A DNA stretch of 64,000 nt from Thermomicrobiales bacterium (GTDB lineage Bacteria; Chloroflexota; Chloroflexia; Thermomicrobiales; UBA6265), in contig JAMLHN010000004.1 of assembly GCA_023957115.1 (NCBI GenBank), positions 85,551-149,550 of the forward strand. The letters are read 5' to 3'. The notes under the pieces are model-generated. The model saw only the letters and a list, made by a program, of their open reading frames with translations, did not search any database and was not told the DNA's origin. Position 1 is the first letter of the stretch, and each line of letters begins with the position of its first letter. Positions 33,125-41,748 of the stretch are shown piece after piece. The position numbers and the translations under genes were made by a program.

Positions 33125-35305
33125 ATGCCCTACTACGGACATCGTCTTTCTTTCGGAACCCTGCTCGATCCCGTTACCGATCCGCCGGAGCGGGCGGTCG
33201 AGCTGGCGCGGCTGAGCGAATCGCTTGGCTACGACCTGGTCATGCTGCGGGACGAGCCGCACCGGCCCGATCTGCTCGACGCCTGGACCGCCCTGACCTG
33301 GATTGCCGGTCAAACCGAGCGGGTCTGGCTGGGCGCCATGGTGCAACGGTTGCACCGGCGGCTGCCGGCTGTCATCGGGCGGCAGCTTGCCAGTCTCGAT
33401 CTGCTCAGCAGCGGTCGGGCCGAGTTCGCGTTCGGCCCGGTCGAATCGTTGAACGAGGTCGAAGCGCTGGATGAGGCCATCGACATCGTGCGCGCCATTC
33501 TTGATGTGGCCGAACTGGGAACAGTGACCATCGACGGTCGCCATTTCCCGGTGATGGGCGCGCAACGCGGTCCGCTCCCCCAGCACACGATTCCCGTCTG
33601 GCTTTCGGGAAGCGCCCTGCCGGTGCTGGAGCTGGCGGGACGCACGGCGGATGGTTGGATCGGAACCGCTGCCGAGCTGCCACTGGCCAATGCGGTCATC
33701 GACTCCGCCGCGACCGCATCCGGCCGGGAGCCAAGCGAGATTTCCCGTATCGTGACCGTCCAGGCCGGCGATCCGTTACTGCCACTCGTCATCGAGCATG
33801 GCGCTGGAATCATCCTGCTCGATTCCAACGATCCGGCGGTCATCGAACGCTTTGCGCGTGAGGCGATTCCGGCGCTTCGCGTAGCGGTCGACGAGGCGCG
33901 CGCTGATCTACCAGCGGTCGTACCCGCAAAACCAGCCCGTATGCGGGCAAAACGGCGCGAGGGAATCGCGTATGACGCCATTCCGATCACGCTCCAGGCG
34001 CATGCCGTCGAACCCGGCGATGCCGCCTATGCACGGTTGCGCTCCAACTACCTACGTGGTGGATCGCCTGGATTGATCCTTCGCCCAGGCACGCCGGAGG
34101 AGGTCGCCGAGGCGATCGCCTTTGCGCGAGAGCACCGGGAGCTTCCCTTCTCGGTTCGCAGTCGCGGGCATGGGATCAGTGGTCGTTCGACCAATGACGG
34201 CGGTTTGATCGTCGATCTGCGGCTGATGAACAAGGTCGAGATTCTGGACGAGACGACCCGCCGGATCCGGGTCCAGCCGGGAGCGCGCTGGATGGATGTC
34301 GCGGCCGCGATCGAGCCATACGGTTGGGCGCTGAGCTCCGGTGACTATGGCGGGGTCGGTGTTGGCGGTTTGGCAACAGCCGGCGGGGTCGGTTGGCTGG
34401 TACGCGAGCATGGCCTGACCATCGACCACATGCGCAAGGCGCAGATCGTCTTGGCGGACGGCTCGATTCTCGAAACCAGCGAAACGGAGCGCCCCGATCT
34501 TTTCTGGGCAATCCGTGGCGCCGGAGCGAATATGGGCATCGTGACCAGCTTCGACTTCGAGGTCGATCCGATCGGTCAGGTCGGCTGGGCGCAGCTCGTG
34601 CTCGACGCCACCGATATCGCCGGATTCCTGCAAGCCTGGGGTTCCTGGATCGACAACGCGCCGCGCGATACCACCAGCTTCATGATCATGGGACAGCAGC
34701 GAAGCGCACGTCAGATGTACGCGCACGTGCTGACGGTGATCGATTCGGACGATCCGGAAACGATCGTCAGCCGGTTACAGCCACTGGCCGATGTCGCCCG
34801 CGTTCTGCAACAGCGAATCTCGATCGAGACGTATGCCGATGTCATGGCCAATGCCAGCGATCACTATCACCAGGGCCAAGGCGATCCGGCGGTGCGATCT
34901 GGACTCCTGAACCAGATCACGCCCGAGTTCGCCGAAGCCGCCAGTCGCATGATTCAGGGCGGAGGCTCGTATTTCTTCCAGATCCGCTCGATGGGCGGCG
35001 CGGTGGCCGATGTGCCGCCGGAGGCAACCGCGTTCGTCAATCGCTCGGCCAAGTTCTCGGTGGTCGCATTTGGGCCGAGCCGGTCGCGGTTGAACGCCTA
35101 CTGGAACGAGATGACCCCGCTATTCGATGGGCTCTACCTCAGCTTCGAAACCGATACCAGCCCAGAGCGGCTCCTGGACGCCTTTCCGCAACCGGCCCTG
35201 AGCAAGCTCCAGCGGTTGAAAGAACACTACGACCCAACCAATCTCTTCCGCGATAACTTCAACGTGTTGACGGGAGTTAGGAGCGAGGAGTTGGGAGTTA
35301 GGTAA
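33125..35305 (+). CDS. Fused LLM flavin oxidoreductase and FAD-linked (BBE-type) oxidase
   Basis: 726 residues, two enzymes in one chain. Residues about 1-255 are a luciferase-like barrel (SLGYDLVMLRDEP, LASLDLLSSGRAEFAFGP, IPVWLSGSALPVLELAGRTADGW). After a linker, residues about 295-715 are an FAD_binding_4/BBE oxidase: RSRGHGISGRSTNDGG gives the histidine (about 349) expected to hold FAD covalently, and DPTNLFRDNFNV is the BBE tail. The second covalent Cys of berberine-bridge enzymes is absent (GDYGGVGVGG). A MarR regulator controls it. The last ~10 residues are encoded by heptamer repeats. It could be two steps of one oxidation. Confidence 0.88.
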   Translation: MPYYGHRLSFGTLLDPVTDPPERAVELARLSESLGYDLVMLRDEPHRPDLLDAWTALTWIAGQTERVWLGAMVQRLHRRLPAVIGRQLASLDLLSSGRAEFAFGPVESLNEVEALDEAIDIVRAILDVAELGTVTIDGRHFPVMGAQRGPLPQHTIPVWLSGSALPVLELAGRTADGWIGTAAELPLANAVIDSAATASGREPSEISRIVTVQAGDPLLPLVIEHGAGIILLDSNDPAVIERFAREAIPALRVAVDEARADLPAVVPAKPARMRAKRREGIAYDAIPITLQAHAVEPGDAAYARLRSNYLRGGSPGLILRPGTPEEVAEAIAFAREHRELPFSVRSRGHGISGRSTNDGGLIVDLRLMNKVEILDETTRRIRVQPGARWMDVAAAIEPYGWALSSGDYGGVGVGGLATAGGVGWLVREHGLTIDHMRKAQIVLADGSILETSETERPDLFWAIRGAGANMGIVTSFDFEVDPIGQVGWAQLVLDATDIAGFLQAWGSWIDNAPRDTTSFMIMGQQRSARQMYAHVLTVIDSDDPETIVSRLQPLADVARVLQQRISIETYADVMANASDHYHQGQGDPAVRSGLLNQITPEFAEAASRMIQGGGSYFFQIRSMGGAVADVPPEATAFVNRSAKFSVVAFGPSRSRLNAYWNEMTPLFDGLYLSFETDTSPERLLDAFPQPALSKLQRLKEHYDPTNLFRDNFNVLTGVRSEELGVR
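35273..35302 (+). repeat. Heptamer tandem repeat GGAGTTA-type, four units
   Basis: GGAGTTA, GGAGCGA, GGAGTTG, GGAGTTA, then GG. The array forms the last codons and stop of the LLM-FAD fusion gene, so repeat DNA has been captured into the reading frame. Confidence 0.85.
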
Positions 35306-35365
35306 TCGTCAAATTGGTGTTTGCGTCTTTCAGATTGCTGACTGCGGGCTGCTGACTGCCCACTT

Positions 35366-35386
35366 TTGCCTCTTGCCCATTGCCCT
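35366..35386 (+). repeat. Heptamer tandem repeat TTGCCCA-type, three units
   Basis: TTGCCTC, TTGCCCA, TTGCCCT. The middle unit is the reverse complement of a rotation of the CAATGGG unit at 18129. Confidence 0.8.
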
Positions 35387-35406
35387 CTCCACCAAGGAAC
35401 CCACCT

Positions 35407-36303
35407 ATGACCTACAACCACGATCTGCAGTTCGGCGTCTTCGTCAGCCCGATTGCCGAGCCGGCACACCATGGAGCCGAGCTGGCAATGGTGGCGGAGG
35501 CCGCTGGACTCGATCTGATCACCTTCCAGGATCATCCGTACAATCCGCAGTTTCTCGATACGTGGACATTGATCGCCTACGCGGCCTCGGTGACGAAGAC
35601 GATCCGTCTCGCTGGCAATGTGCTCAATCTGCCCTTGCGCGATCCCGTGCAACTGGCGACGGCGACCGCGAGCCTCGACCGGTTGAGCGGCGGCCGGATC
35701 GAGCTGGGGATCGGCGCGGGCGCATTCTGGGACGGAATCGGCGCGATGGGCGGTAAAAAGCTCACTGCTGGGCAATCGATCGAGGCACTGGGGGAAGGGA
35801 TCGAGCTCATTCGTGAAATCTGGAAGGCGGATGAGCCGACCTCACTGGCGACCAATGGCAATCATTACCGGGTCGAGGGGGTCGCCCGCGGACCGGCGCC
35901 GGCGCATGAGATCGGTATCTGGGTGGGAGCGTACAAACCGCGCATCCTGCGGTTGACCGGGCGATTGGCCGATGGCTGGCTCCCCTCGCTCGGGTACCTG
36001 CCCGATGGTCCAGCCAGCTTGACCGCGATGAATGCCGAGATCGATGCGGCCGCCATCGCTGCCGGGCGCGATCCGTCCGCCATCCGGCGCATGCTCAATA
36101 TCAACGGTCGCTTCATGGAGTCCGAACGCGGTCTCTTCCAGGGTCCGGTCGATTCATGGGCACGCCAGATCGTCGAACTGAACCGCGACTACGGTATCTC
36201 GACCTTCATCCTGGCCGCGGACGACCCGCAAACGATCGCATTGTTCGGAACCGTGGTCGCGCCATTGGCACGGGAGCTTGCCGGAGAGATCGTCCGCGCC
36301 TGA
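35407..36303 (+). CDS. LLM-class flavin-dependent oxidoreductase
   Basis: 298 residues of the luciferase-like family: FGVFVSPIAEPAHHGAEL, AAGLDLITFQDHPYN, ATASLDRLSGGRIELGIGAGAFWDGI and the downstream RLTGRLADGWLPSLGYLP. The start at 35407 follows AAGGA and matches the family N-terminus; an upstream ATG at 35380 lies within repeat-rich spacer. It follows the LLM-FAD fusion on the same strand and may be co-transcribed under MarR control. Substrate unknown. Confidence 0.88.
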   Translation: MTYNHDLQFGVFVSPIAEPAHHGAELAMVAEAAGLDLITFQDHPYNPQFLDTWTLIAYAASVTKTIRLAGNVLNLPLRDPVQLATATASLDRLSGGRIELGIGAGAFWDGIGAMGGKKLTAGQSIEALGEGIELIREIWKADEPTSLATNGNHYRVEGVARGPAPAHEIGIWVGAYKPRILRLTGRLADGWLPSLGYLPDGPASLTAMNAEIDAAAIAAGRDPSAIRRMLNINGRFMESERGLFQGPVDSWARQIVELNRDYGISTFILAADDPQTIALFGTVVAPLARELAGEIVRA

Positions 36304-36489
36304 GCGCTCCTCCGTGGCGATCGAACTGCATGCGTTTCCATGGTTCGCCTGTTCATGAGAAGATGCCCTATCTTCAACCCGCTCCGCGGCAGATCGGTCG
36401 TAGGCAAACGAGAAGGACCGGAGAAACATGAGACGTAGCTTCTCAATATCGAGCCGGTCCGCTCGTCTCAGCAATCCGGGAGAGAATCA

Positions 36490-38466
36490 TTGAAACGTAT
36501 CGTGCTCGTGCTGACCATGATGCTGACGCTCGCCGGAGGTCCAATCACAGCCGCTCAAAACGCAACACCGGTTGCTGGACCGGACTTTAGCGGCATTCAA
36601 CCGGTTCTGAACGATTGCTCGTTTCTGAACCGCTCGGGCGCCAATCTGGTGACCGACGACATTGGCGACATCGTGTGTGGCACGATCACCGTGCCGGAGA
36701 ATTGGTCGATTCCTGATGGACGGCAGATCGAGATCAGCTTCGTTGTGCTCGTCAGCCCCAGTGAGGAATCCCGACCCGACCCGATTGTCTATCTCTCGGG
36801 CGGACCTGGAGAGAGCACGCTCTCCGGTATCGGTGGCTATGCCACCATCTTCCAGGAGCTGCGCCAGGATCGGGATATCATCCTGTTCGATCAACGCGGC
36901 ACCCATTTTTCGTCCCCGCTCCGGTGCAGCACGTTCGCGCTCGACAGCTCTATCGCCCAGCAGCTCGGAACGCCAGAAGCCGATGATGACGACAACGACG
37001 ATTCGACGTTCGGGCCGTTGCCAGATGCCGCCACCCTCATGGATCAGGCGCGAGCGGCTGTCGCAGAGAACACCCAGCGTTGCATAGACGATCTGACCGC
37101 AACCGGTGTGGATCTGAGCCAGTACAACAGCCACGCCAGCGCGAACGACACGATTGCGTTGATGCATGCGCTGGAAGTCGACCAGTTCAATCTCTACGGC
37201 ATTTCCTACGGCACGCGCCTTGCACTCGCCATCATGCGCGACCACCCAAATGCCGGCATCCGCTCAGTGGTGCTCGATTCCACCTTCCCGCCAGAGATCA
37301 ACGGGTTCGAGCGATATCCCGCCGAGATCCACGAAGTGGTGCTTCAGGTGTTTGCCGCCTGCTACCGCGACAACGCGTGCAATACCGCCTACCCGCATCT
37401 GAAGGAGCGATTCAAGGCACTACTGGAGACCCTGCGAACCACCCCGGTCATCGCATCCACCGGGGATCCCATCGCCGATGAGGACCTGGTGGAGATCGTG
37501 AAACTCGTCTCGAAGAACGCGGAGCTTGGGATAGCGATTCCGGTGATGATCGAGCAACTCGAACAGGGCGACACGACCGCGATCGAAGCCGTGGCCTCCG
37601 GTACGTTCTTCTCTGACGAAGCGGACGACGCCACACCCGAGGCCGCCGGCGTTTCGGATGAAGCCCCCGGTACGCCGGATGTGAGCGTGGAGCCGGCCGC
37701 CGTTCCCGGCGCGGACGAGGCCGATGCCTTTATGGCTGCGCTCGGCGAGTCACTGGCGACCGCCCCGATCTCGCGGCGGTCCGATGTGCTCTTCCATCTG
37801 GCGCTGCTCGACAACGGCCCCCATACCGTCGATGCGCTCGAGCAGTTCGTGACACGCGCGTTCCCCGGCGACGATGAGGCGAACGACCGCGAAACACTAA
37901 CGCAGCTGATCGATTCCATGGACGCCGATGGCATCGCTCAAGTCTTTGCCGCCGCGGCGAGCTTGAGCAGCCTGATCGATCTGCAGACATTTGGACTCTC
38001 GAACGAAGTGTTCAACTCGGTCGAGTGCAACGAGGAGATCCCGTTCGAGAACTTCGCGGTCACGGTAGAAACGGCCAACAACCTCGAGATCCCGCAGATC
38101 GCCTATTCCGAAGTGCAGACGATCGCCCAGCAGTTTGCCACCTGCGAAATCTGGAACTCCGGCACCGCCGAGCCGATCGAGGCGGAACCGGTCGTGAGCG
38201 ATATTCCGACGCTGATCTTCGCCGGAACGTATGACTACCAAACGCCGCCCACCTGGAACAAGAGTGCTTTCGTTGGGCTGCAGAACGCGACCTTCGTGCA
38301 ATTCCCAGCGACCAATCATGGGGTGATCGTCGGGCAAAACGCGTGTGCCTCCGCCATCACCGGGAGCTTCTTCGACAATCCGGACGCGCTGCCGGACATT
38401 TTGTGCAGCGACGAAAGCCGGCCAGTCTGGATACTGCCGGATGGATCGGTAACCCAACCAAACTAG
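36490..38466 (+). CDS. Secreted alpha/beta hydrolase (tripeptidyl aminopeptidase/proline iminopeptidase-like, TAP C-terminal)
   Basis: 658 residues, TTG start with GGGAGAG upstream. A signal peptide (LVLTMMLTLAGGPITAAQ) leads to a mature end rich in A-T-P. The oxyanion segment YLSGGPGES, the DQRGTHFS turn, the nucleophile elbow GISYGTRLA (Ser), the acid in FAGTYDYQTPP and the His in FPATNHGVIVG complete a catalytic triad. The last part matches the TAP-like C-terminal domain. A low-complexity acidic insert (about 375-415, DDATPEAAGVSDEAPGTPD) interrupts the cap domain. It likely trims peptides outside the cytoplasm, feeding the importers nearby. Confidence 0.9.
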   Translation: MKRIVLVLTMMLTLAGGPITAAQNATPVAGPDFSGIQPVLNDCSFLNRSGANLVTDDIGDIVCGTITVPENWSIPDGRQIEISFVVLVSPSEESRPDPIVYLSGGPGESTLSGIGGYATIFQELRQDRDIILFDQRGTHFSSPLRCSTFALDSSIAQQLGTPEADDDDNDDSTFGPLPDAATLMDQARAAVAENTQRCIDDLTATGVDLSQYNSHASANDTIALMHALEVDQFNLYGISYGTRLALAIMRDHPNAGIRSVVLDSTFPPEINGFERYPAEIHEVVLQVFAACYRDNACNTAYPHLKERFKALLETLRTTPVIASTGDPIADEDLVEIVKLVSKNAELGIAIPVMIEQLEQGDTTAIEAVASGTFFSDEADDATPEAAGVSDEAPGTPDVSVEPAAVPGADEADAFMAALGESLATAPISRRSDVLFHLALLDNGPHTVDALEQFVTRAFPGDDEANDRETLTQLIDSMDADGIAQVFAAAASLSSLIDLQTFGLSNEVFNSVECNEEIPFENFAVTVETANNLEIPQIAYSEVQTIAQQFATCEIWNSGTAEPIEAEPVVSDIPTLIFAGTYDYQTPPTWNKSAFVGLQNATFVQFPATNHGVIVGQNACASAITGSFFDNPDALPDILCSDESRPVWILPDGSVTQPN

Positions 38467-38569
38467 GCGCGATCGGGCCGATTCCGATCCTCACCATGCG
38501 CCACAGCAGTGCGTCCGGTGTCTCCGGGCGCATTGCCGCACATCTCGGCGCAATCCGGTCGACATTGCC

Positions 38570-40537
38570 TCATCCTCCGCGCGCCACATCTCCCAAATAG
38601 TGCTCCCGGTTGAGCGGATTCGGACCGGTGCGGACGCGCTCGGGAGGAATTCCTTCGACCGGACGGTACCCAGCGTGAGCGGAAAACCAGACTCCCTCAC
38701 CGCGGGTAAGCCGGGGAAGTTGCTGCTCGATAATGCGCAGCTCATCGGTCGGGATGATGCATTCGATGCGCCGCAGATCTCCGTCGCCCGCGATCTGTTC
38801 GATGGCTCCCCGCGCGGCGGCCAACCCATTCACCACACCGGCGACCAGATCGAGCGGAAGCTCCACCTCGAGCCGCTCCACCGGTTCACAAACTACCGTT
38901 CTGGCTTGCCGCAGTGCGTCGAAGAGCGGTAATGGGGCGAGCTTGCGGAAATCGGCGGCGACCGTTACCGGCGACCAATAGGCCAGCGAATGGAGCGTGA
39001 CTACGCAATCGGTCACCTGCCAACCGTGCACCCCCTGCGGCAGCCAGTCGAAGACCGTTTCCTCGATGGCCCGATAGAACGCGGGCGGCAACGAGCCAAG
39101 CTCTCGCTCGTAGCGAATCCCGCTTCCCAGCGGGCCTGCCTCGACGCGGAAACCCAACCCTGCCGCGAATGGATTCTCCGCACTCCCGATAATCTCGACC
39201 GCTTCGCCGGAACCAGCCACCCGCTCGATGCAGATGATGCGACTCGGACCGAAGGTGGCGCGAACGTCGTAGTCGCGGAGCAACGTTTCCGCCAGCACGT
39301 CTTTCTGCACATCGCCGAAGACGGAGACCGACAGCCCGTCGTCCGTGACGCGCAACCCGATGAGTGGATCTTGCTCGGCGAGCTGGTCGAGCGCGGTGTG
39401 GAGCGCGTTTGCCTGGGCCGGATCGATTGGCGCAACGATGCTCTCGAACGATGGAGCCGGAAAGGCACGCTCGAAACGGTCCTCACGAGCGACCGGGACG
39501 CCGATCCAATCGTCGATGCGGGCGAAGCGGAGTCCGTGCACTACGGCGATCTCTCCGGCGCGGGCACGGTCGGTCACAACCGTGTTGCCCGCTTCGAAGC
39601 GGTCGACCGCCACAATGCGTTCCTCTGACTGGACTCCCGCTTCGGTTCCGTTATCCCGATACACCGTGATCCGCTGCCGGGGCGCAAGCGTGCCAGCCTC
39701 GATCCGCGCATAGGCGAGCTTTTCTCCACGATTGGTACGCGCGATCTTGAAGATGCGCGCCGCTACCGGGGCATCATCGCAGCGCTCGATCGGAACGAGC
39801 CACTGCTCGATCCCGTTCAGCAACCCGCGTACGCCCACACCGGAGCGGGCCGACCCACAGAAAAGCGGCGACACCGCACCGGAGCCGATCTGGGCACGTA
39901 GCGCAGCTCCCAGGAACCCGTCAGATAGTTCGCCGCCGGTGCGATCGAACTCCCCGATGACGCGGTCGTCCAGCTCGGCCAACTGATCGACCAACGATCT
40001 GCGCCAGACATCGTGGGACCAGTCGACGGGCTCGACGGTTACGTCTGATTCCCCTACCCCGATCGCACGGTTCAAGGGAATCACCGAGAGCTGAAGCTTG
40101 CGGCAGATATCAGTCAACACCGCATCGGGCCGGGCGCCCATACGGTCGATCTTGTTGATGAAAAGAATCAACGGGCATCCCGCCACCCGGATGGCGCGGG
40201 CAAGCTTGACTGTTTGCGGCTGCACCCCTTCGACCGCGGAAACGACCAGCACGACGGCATCGAGCACACAGAGCGAACGCCCGACCTCGGCCACGAAGTC
40301 GGCATGCCCGGGGGTGTCGATGAGATTGATCTCAAGGTCGTTCAGGTGAAAAGCGGCAACTGCCGCTTTGATCGTGATGCCGCGCGTCCGCTCGAGCTCC
40401 AGGGTATCGGTTTGGGTGGTGCCTCTATCGACACTACCTGGAGCGGCTATGACCCCAGTTTCGAAGAGGATACGTTCGGTAAGAGTCGTTTTACCGGCGT
40501 CGACATGCGCCAGGATTCCAATGGTGACGATCGCCAT
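38570..40537 (-). CDS. Tet(M)-like ribosomal protection GTPase (EF-G-related)
   Basis: 655 residues, the length of Tet(M)/Tet(O)/Otr(A) proteins. The GTPase domain has GILAHVDAGKTTLTERIL (P-loop), the RGITIKAA switch, DTPGHADF and NKID. Domains II-V follow; the diagnostic domain IV tip YWSPVTVAADFRKLAPL matches the SPV(S) loop with which Tet(M) displaces tetracycline from the decoding centre, and the C-terminus (AGYRPVEG) also fits. ATG 40537 is chosen because the conserved MAIVTIGILAHVDAGK starts there. It is likely a chromosomal homologue of intrinsic type; resistance is inferred, not shown. Confidence 0.9.
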   Translation of the reverse strand: MAIVTIGILAHVDAGKTTLTERILFETGVIAAPGSVDRGTTQTDTLELERTRGITIKAAVAAFHLNDLEINLIDTPGHADFVAEVGRSLCVLDAVVLVVSAVEGVQPQTVKLARAIRVAGCPLILFINKIDRMGARPDAVLTDICRKLQLSVIPLNRAIGVGESDVTVEPVDWSHDVWRRSLVDQLAELDDRVIGEFDRTGGELSDGFLGAALRAQIGSGAVSPLFCGSARSGVGVRGLLNGIEQWLVPIERCDDAPVAARIFKIARTNRGEKLAYARIEAGTLAPRQRITVYRDNGTEAGVQSEERIVAVDRFEAGNTVVTDRARAGEIAVVHGLRFARIDDWIGVPVAREDRFERAFPAPSFESIVAPIDPAQANALHTALDQLAEQDPLIGLRVTDDGLSVSVFGDVQKDVLAETLLRDYDVRATFGPSRIICIERVAGSGEAVEIIGSAENPFAAGLGFRVEAGPLGSGIRYERELGSLPPAFYRAIEETVFDWLPQGVHGWQVTDCVVTLHSLAYWSPVTVAADFRKLAPLPLFDALRQARTVVCEPVERLEVELPLDLVAGVVNGLAAARGAIEQIAGDGDLRRIECIIPTDELRIIEQQLPRLTRGEGVWFSAHAGYRPVEGIPPERVRTGPNPLNREHYLGDVARGG

Positions 40538-40788
40538 GCCATTCCATTTCGTCGAAGATCTTCCGGACAACTGGACTCTTCGACGATTGGCGCATTGGAA
40601 TCTCCTTCCTCAGGATCGAGCGTTGTGATGGCGACACTCGGGTGGCCGGCACGGGATGCGCAAGGGCAAACATTCGGAATTTCATTATAGAGAGCAAACG
40701 TAGGTTCCGCCATTGCTGACGGACGTTGAGGTGTAGTTCAGGTTCTAGTACGCGTGGCCTCCGAGCCTGGTCGTTGACCGCGACGTCG

Positions 40789-40884
40789 TCATGATGAAGG
40801 TTGCCGAGGTTGCCGAGTTCGCCGCCAGACCGCGCTGGCGCTCCGTTCTCCCTTGTCATGCTGAACGCAGTGACGCATCGCTCC
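40789..40884 (+). repeat. Dispersed intergenic repeat, copy B
   Basis: Aligns with copy A (18299-18383) over the whole length; differs by a 9-bp direct duplication (GAGGTTGCC region) and scattered substitutions. Both end in CTTGTCATGCTGAACGCAGT. Confidence 0.85.
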
Positions 40885-41020
40885 ACGTCTGGGTGCCCAA
40901 ACGTCCTGGCGGGCCCGGCGCTTGAGTGCGCAGCGTTCATCATGGCGCCGCTACAGCGGGCATTTACCAAAACGTGAACCGCACCCCCGCCAACAGCGTC
41001 CTTGCCTCTTTCATGGGGAT

Positions 41021-41046
41021 CATGTATCTTGGATCCAAAATACATG
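41021..41046. promoter_or_regulatory. 26-bp near-perfect palindrome, candidate GntR operator
   Basis: CATGTATCTTGGA (41021-41033) faces TCCAAAATACATG (41034-41046); 12 of 13 positions pair. It lies 25 bp upstream of the GntR start, the expected place for autoregulation of the downstream operon. Confidence 0.78.
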
Positions 41047-41070
41047 ATCAATCTATCTTGGAGCTCAGAC

Positions 41071-41730
41071 GTGCAGGCAACCACCGAGATAATGCCGGTC
41101 ACCGTTCAGACGGCGGCCACCAATCAGATCAGGCAGTGGATTCTCGATGGCAAGCTCGCCCCTGGTGAGCGGCTTCATCAGGACCAACTGGCCGAGGCGC
41201 TCAATGTCAGCCGCATGCCGGTACGCGAGGCGATCCGCCAACTGGCGTCCGAGGGGTTGGTCACCGTCGTTGCCCACCGCGGCGCGTTCGTCGCCTCGCT
41301 CGATCCTGAGGAGATCCGGGAGCTCTATCGCGTGCGTTCTGCCCTGGAATGCCTGGCGGTGCGCTATTCCGTGCCAAAGATCACCGACGAGACTGTGCAG
41401 GAGCTTGGGCGTCTGCTCGCCGATATGCGAGCGGTCGAGTCAGAGAACAAGGAAGAGGAAACGATCGAGCTGGATCGCCGGTTCCACGACCTGCTCATGG
41501 AGCCGGCGAATATGGGCTATCTCCAGGGGTTGATCCGGCAGTCACGGCAAAAATCGGAAGCGTTCCGGCGTGCCCATACCTACATTCCCGGACGCTCGCA
41601 TATCTCCAACCAGGAGCACCGGCAGATCCTGGACGCGGTGTCTCGGCGCGCTGCTCCCCTCGCAGAACAGCTCGTCGAAGAACATCTGACGAACGCCGCC
41701 AATCATCTGATCGCGTACCTGTCCAGGTAG
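41071..41730 (+). CDS. GntR-family regulator (FCD subfamily)
   Basis: About 219 residues. The winged helix (IRQWILDGKLAPGERLHQDQLAEALNVSRMPVREAIRQLASEGLV) is followed by an FCD ligand domain with metal-ligand positions in ELYRVRSALE, the RRFHDLLMEPA helix and ISNQEHRQILDAV. GTG 41071 is chosen with GGAG 7 bp upstream; the frame is open from 41002. The gene is 18 bp upstream of DppB and heads an eight-gene same-strand run, so it most likely controls uptake and breakdown of the solute imported here. FCD ligands are usually small organic acids. Confidence 0.9.
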   Translation: MQATTEIMPVTVQTAATNQIRQWILDGKLAPGERLHQDQLAEALNVSRMPVREAIRQLASEGLVTVVAHRGAFVASLDPEEIRELYRVRSALECLAVRYSVPKITDETVQELGRLLADMRAVESENKEEETIELDRRFHDLLMEPANMGYLQGLIRQSRQKSEAFRRAHTYIPGRSHISNQEHRQILDAVSRRAAPLAEQLVEEHLTNAANHLIAYLSR

Positions 41731-41748
41731 ATCGGGAGCCGTGCTGCC

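Larger units (their letters stand above)
40538..41070. other. Intergenic region with dispersed repeat and GntR operator
   Basis: About 530 bp between the divergent Tet(M)-like and GntR genes. It holds dispersed repeat copy B (40789-40884) and the GntR-type palindrome (41021-41046); no further gene was seen. Confidence 0.65.
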
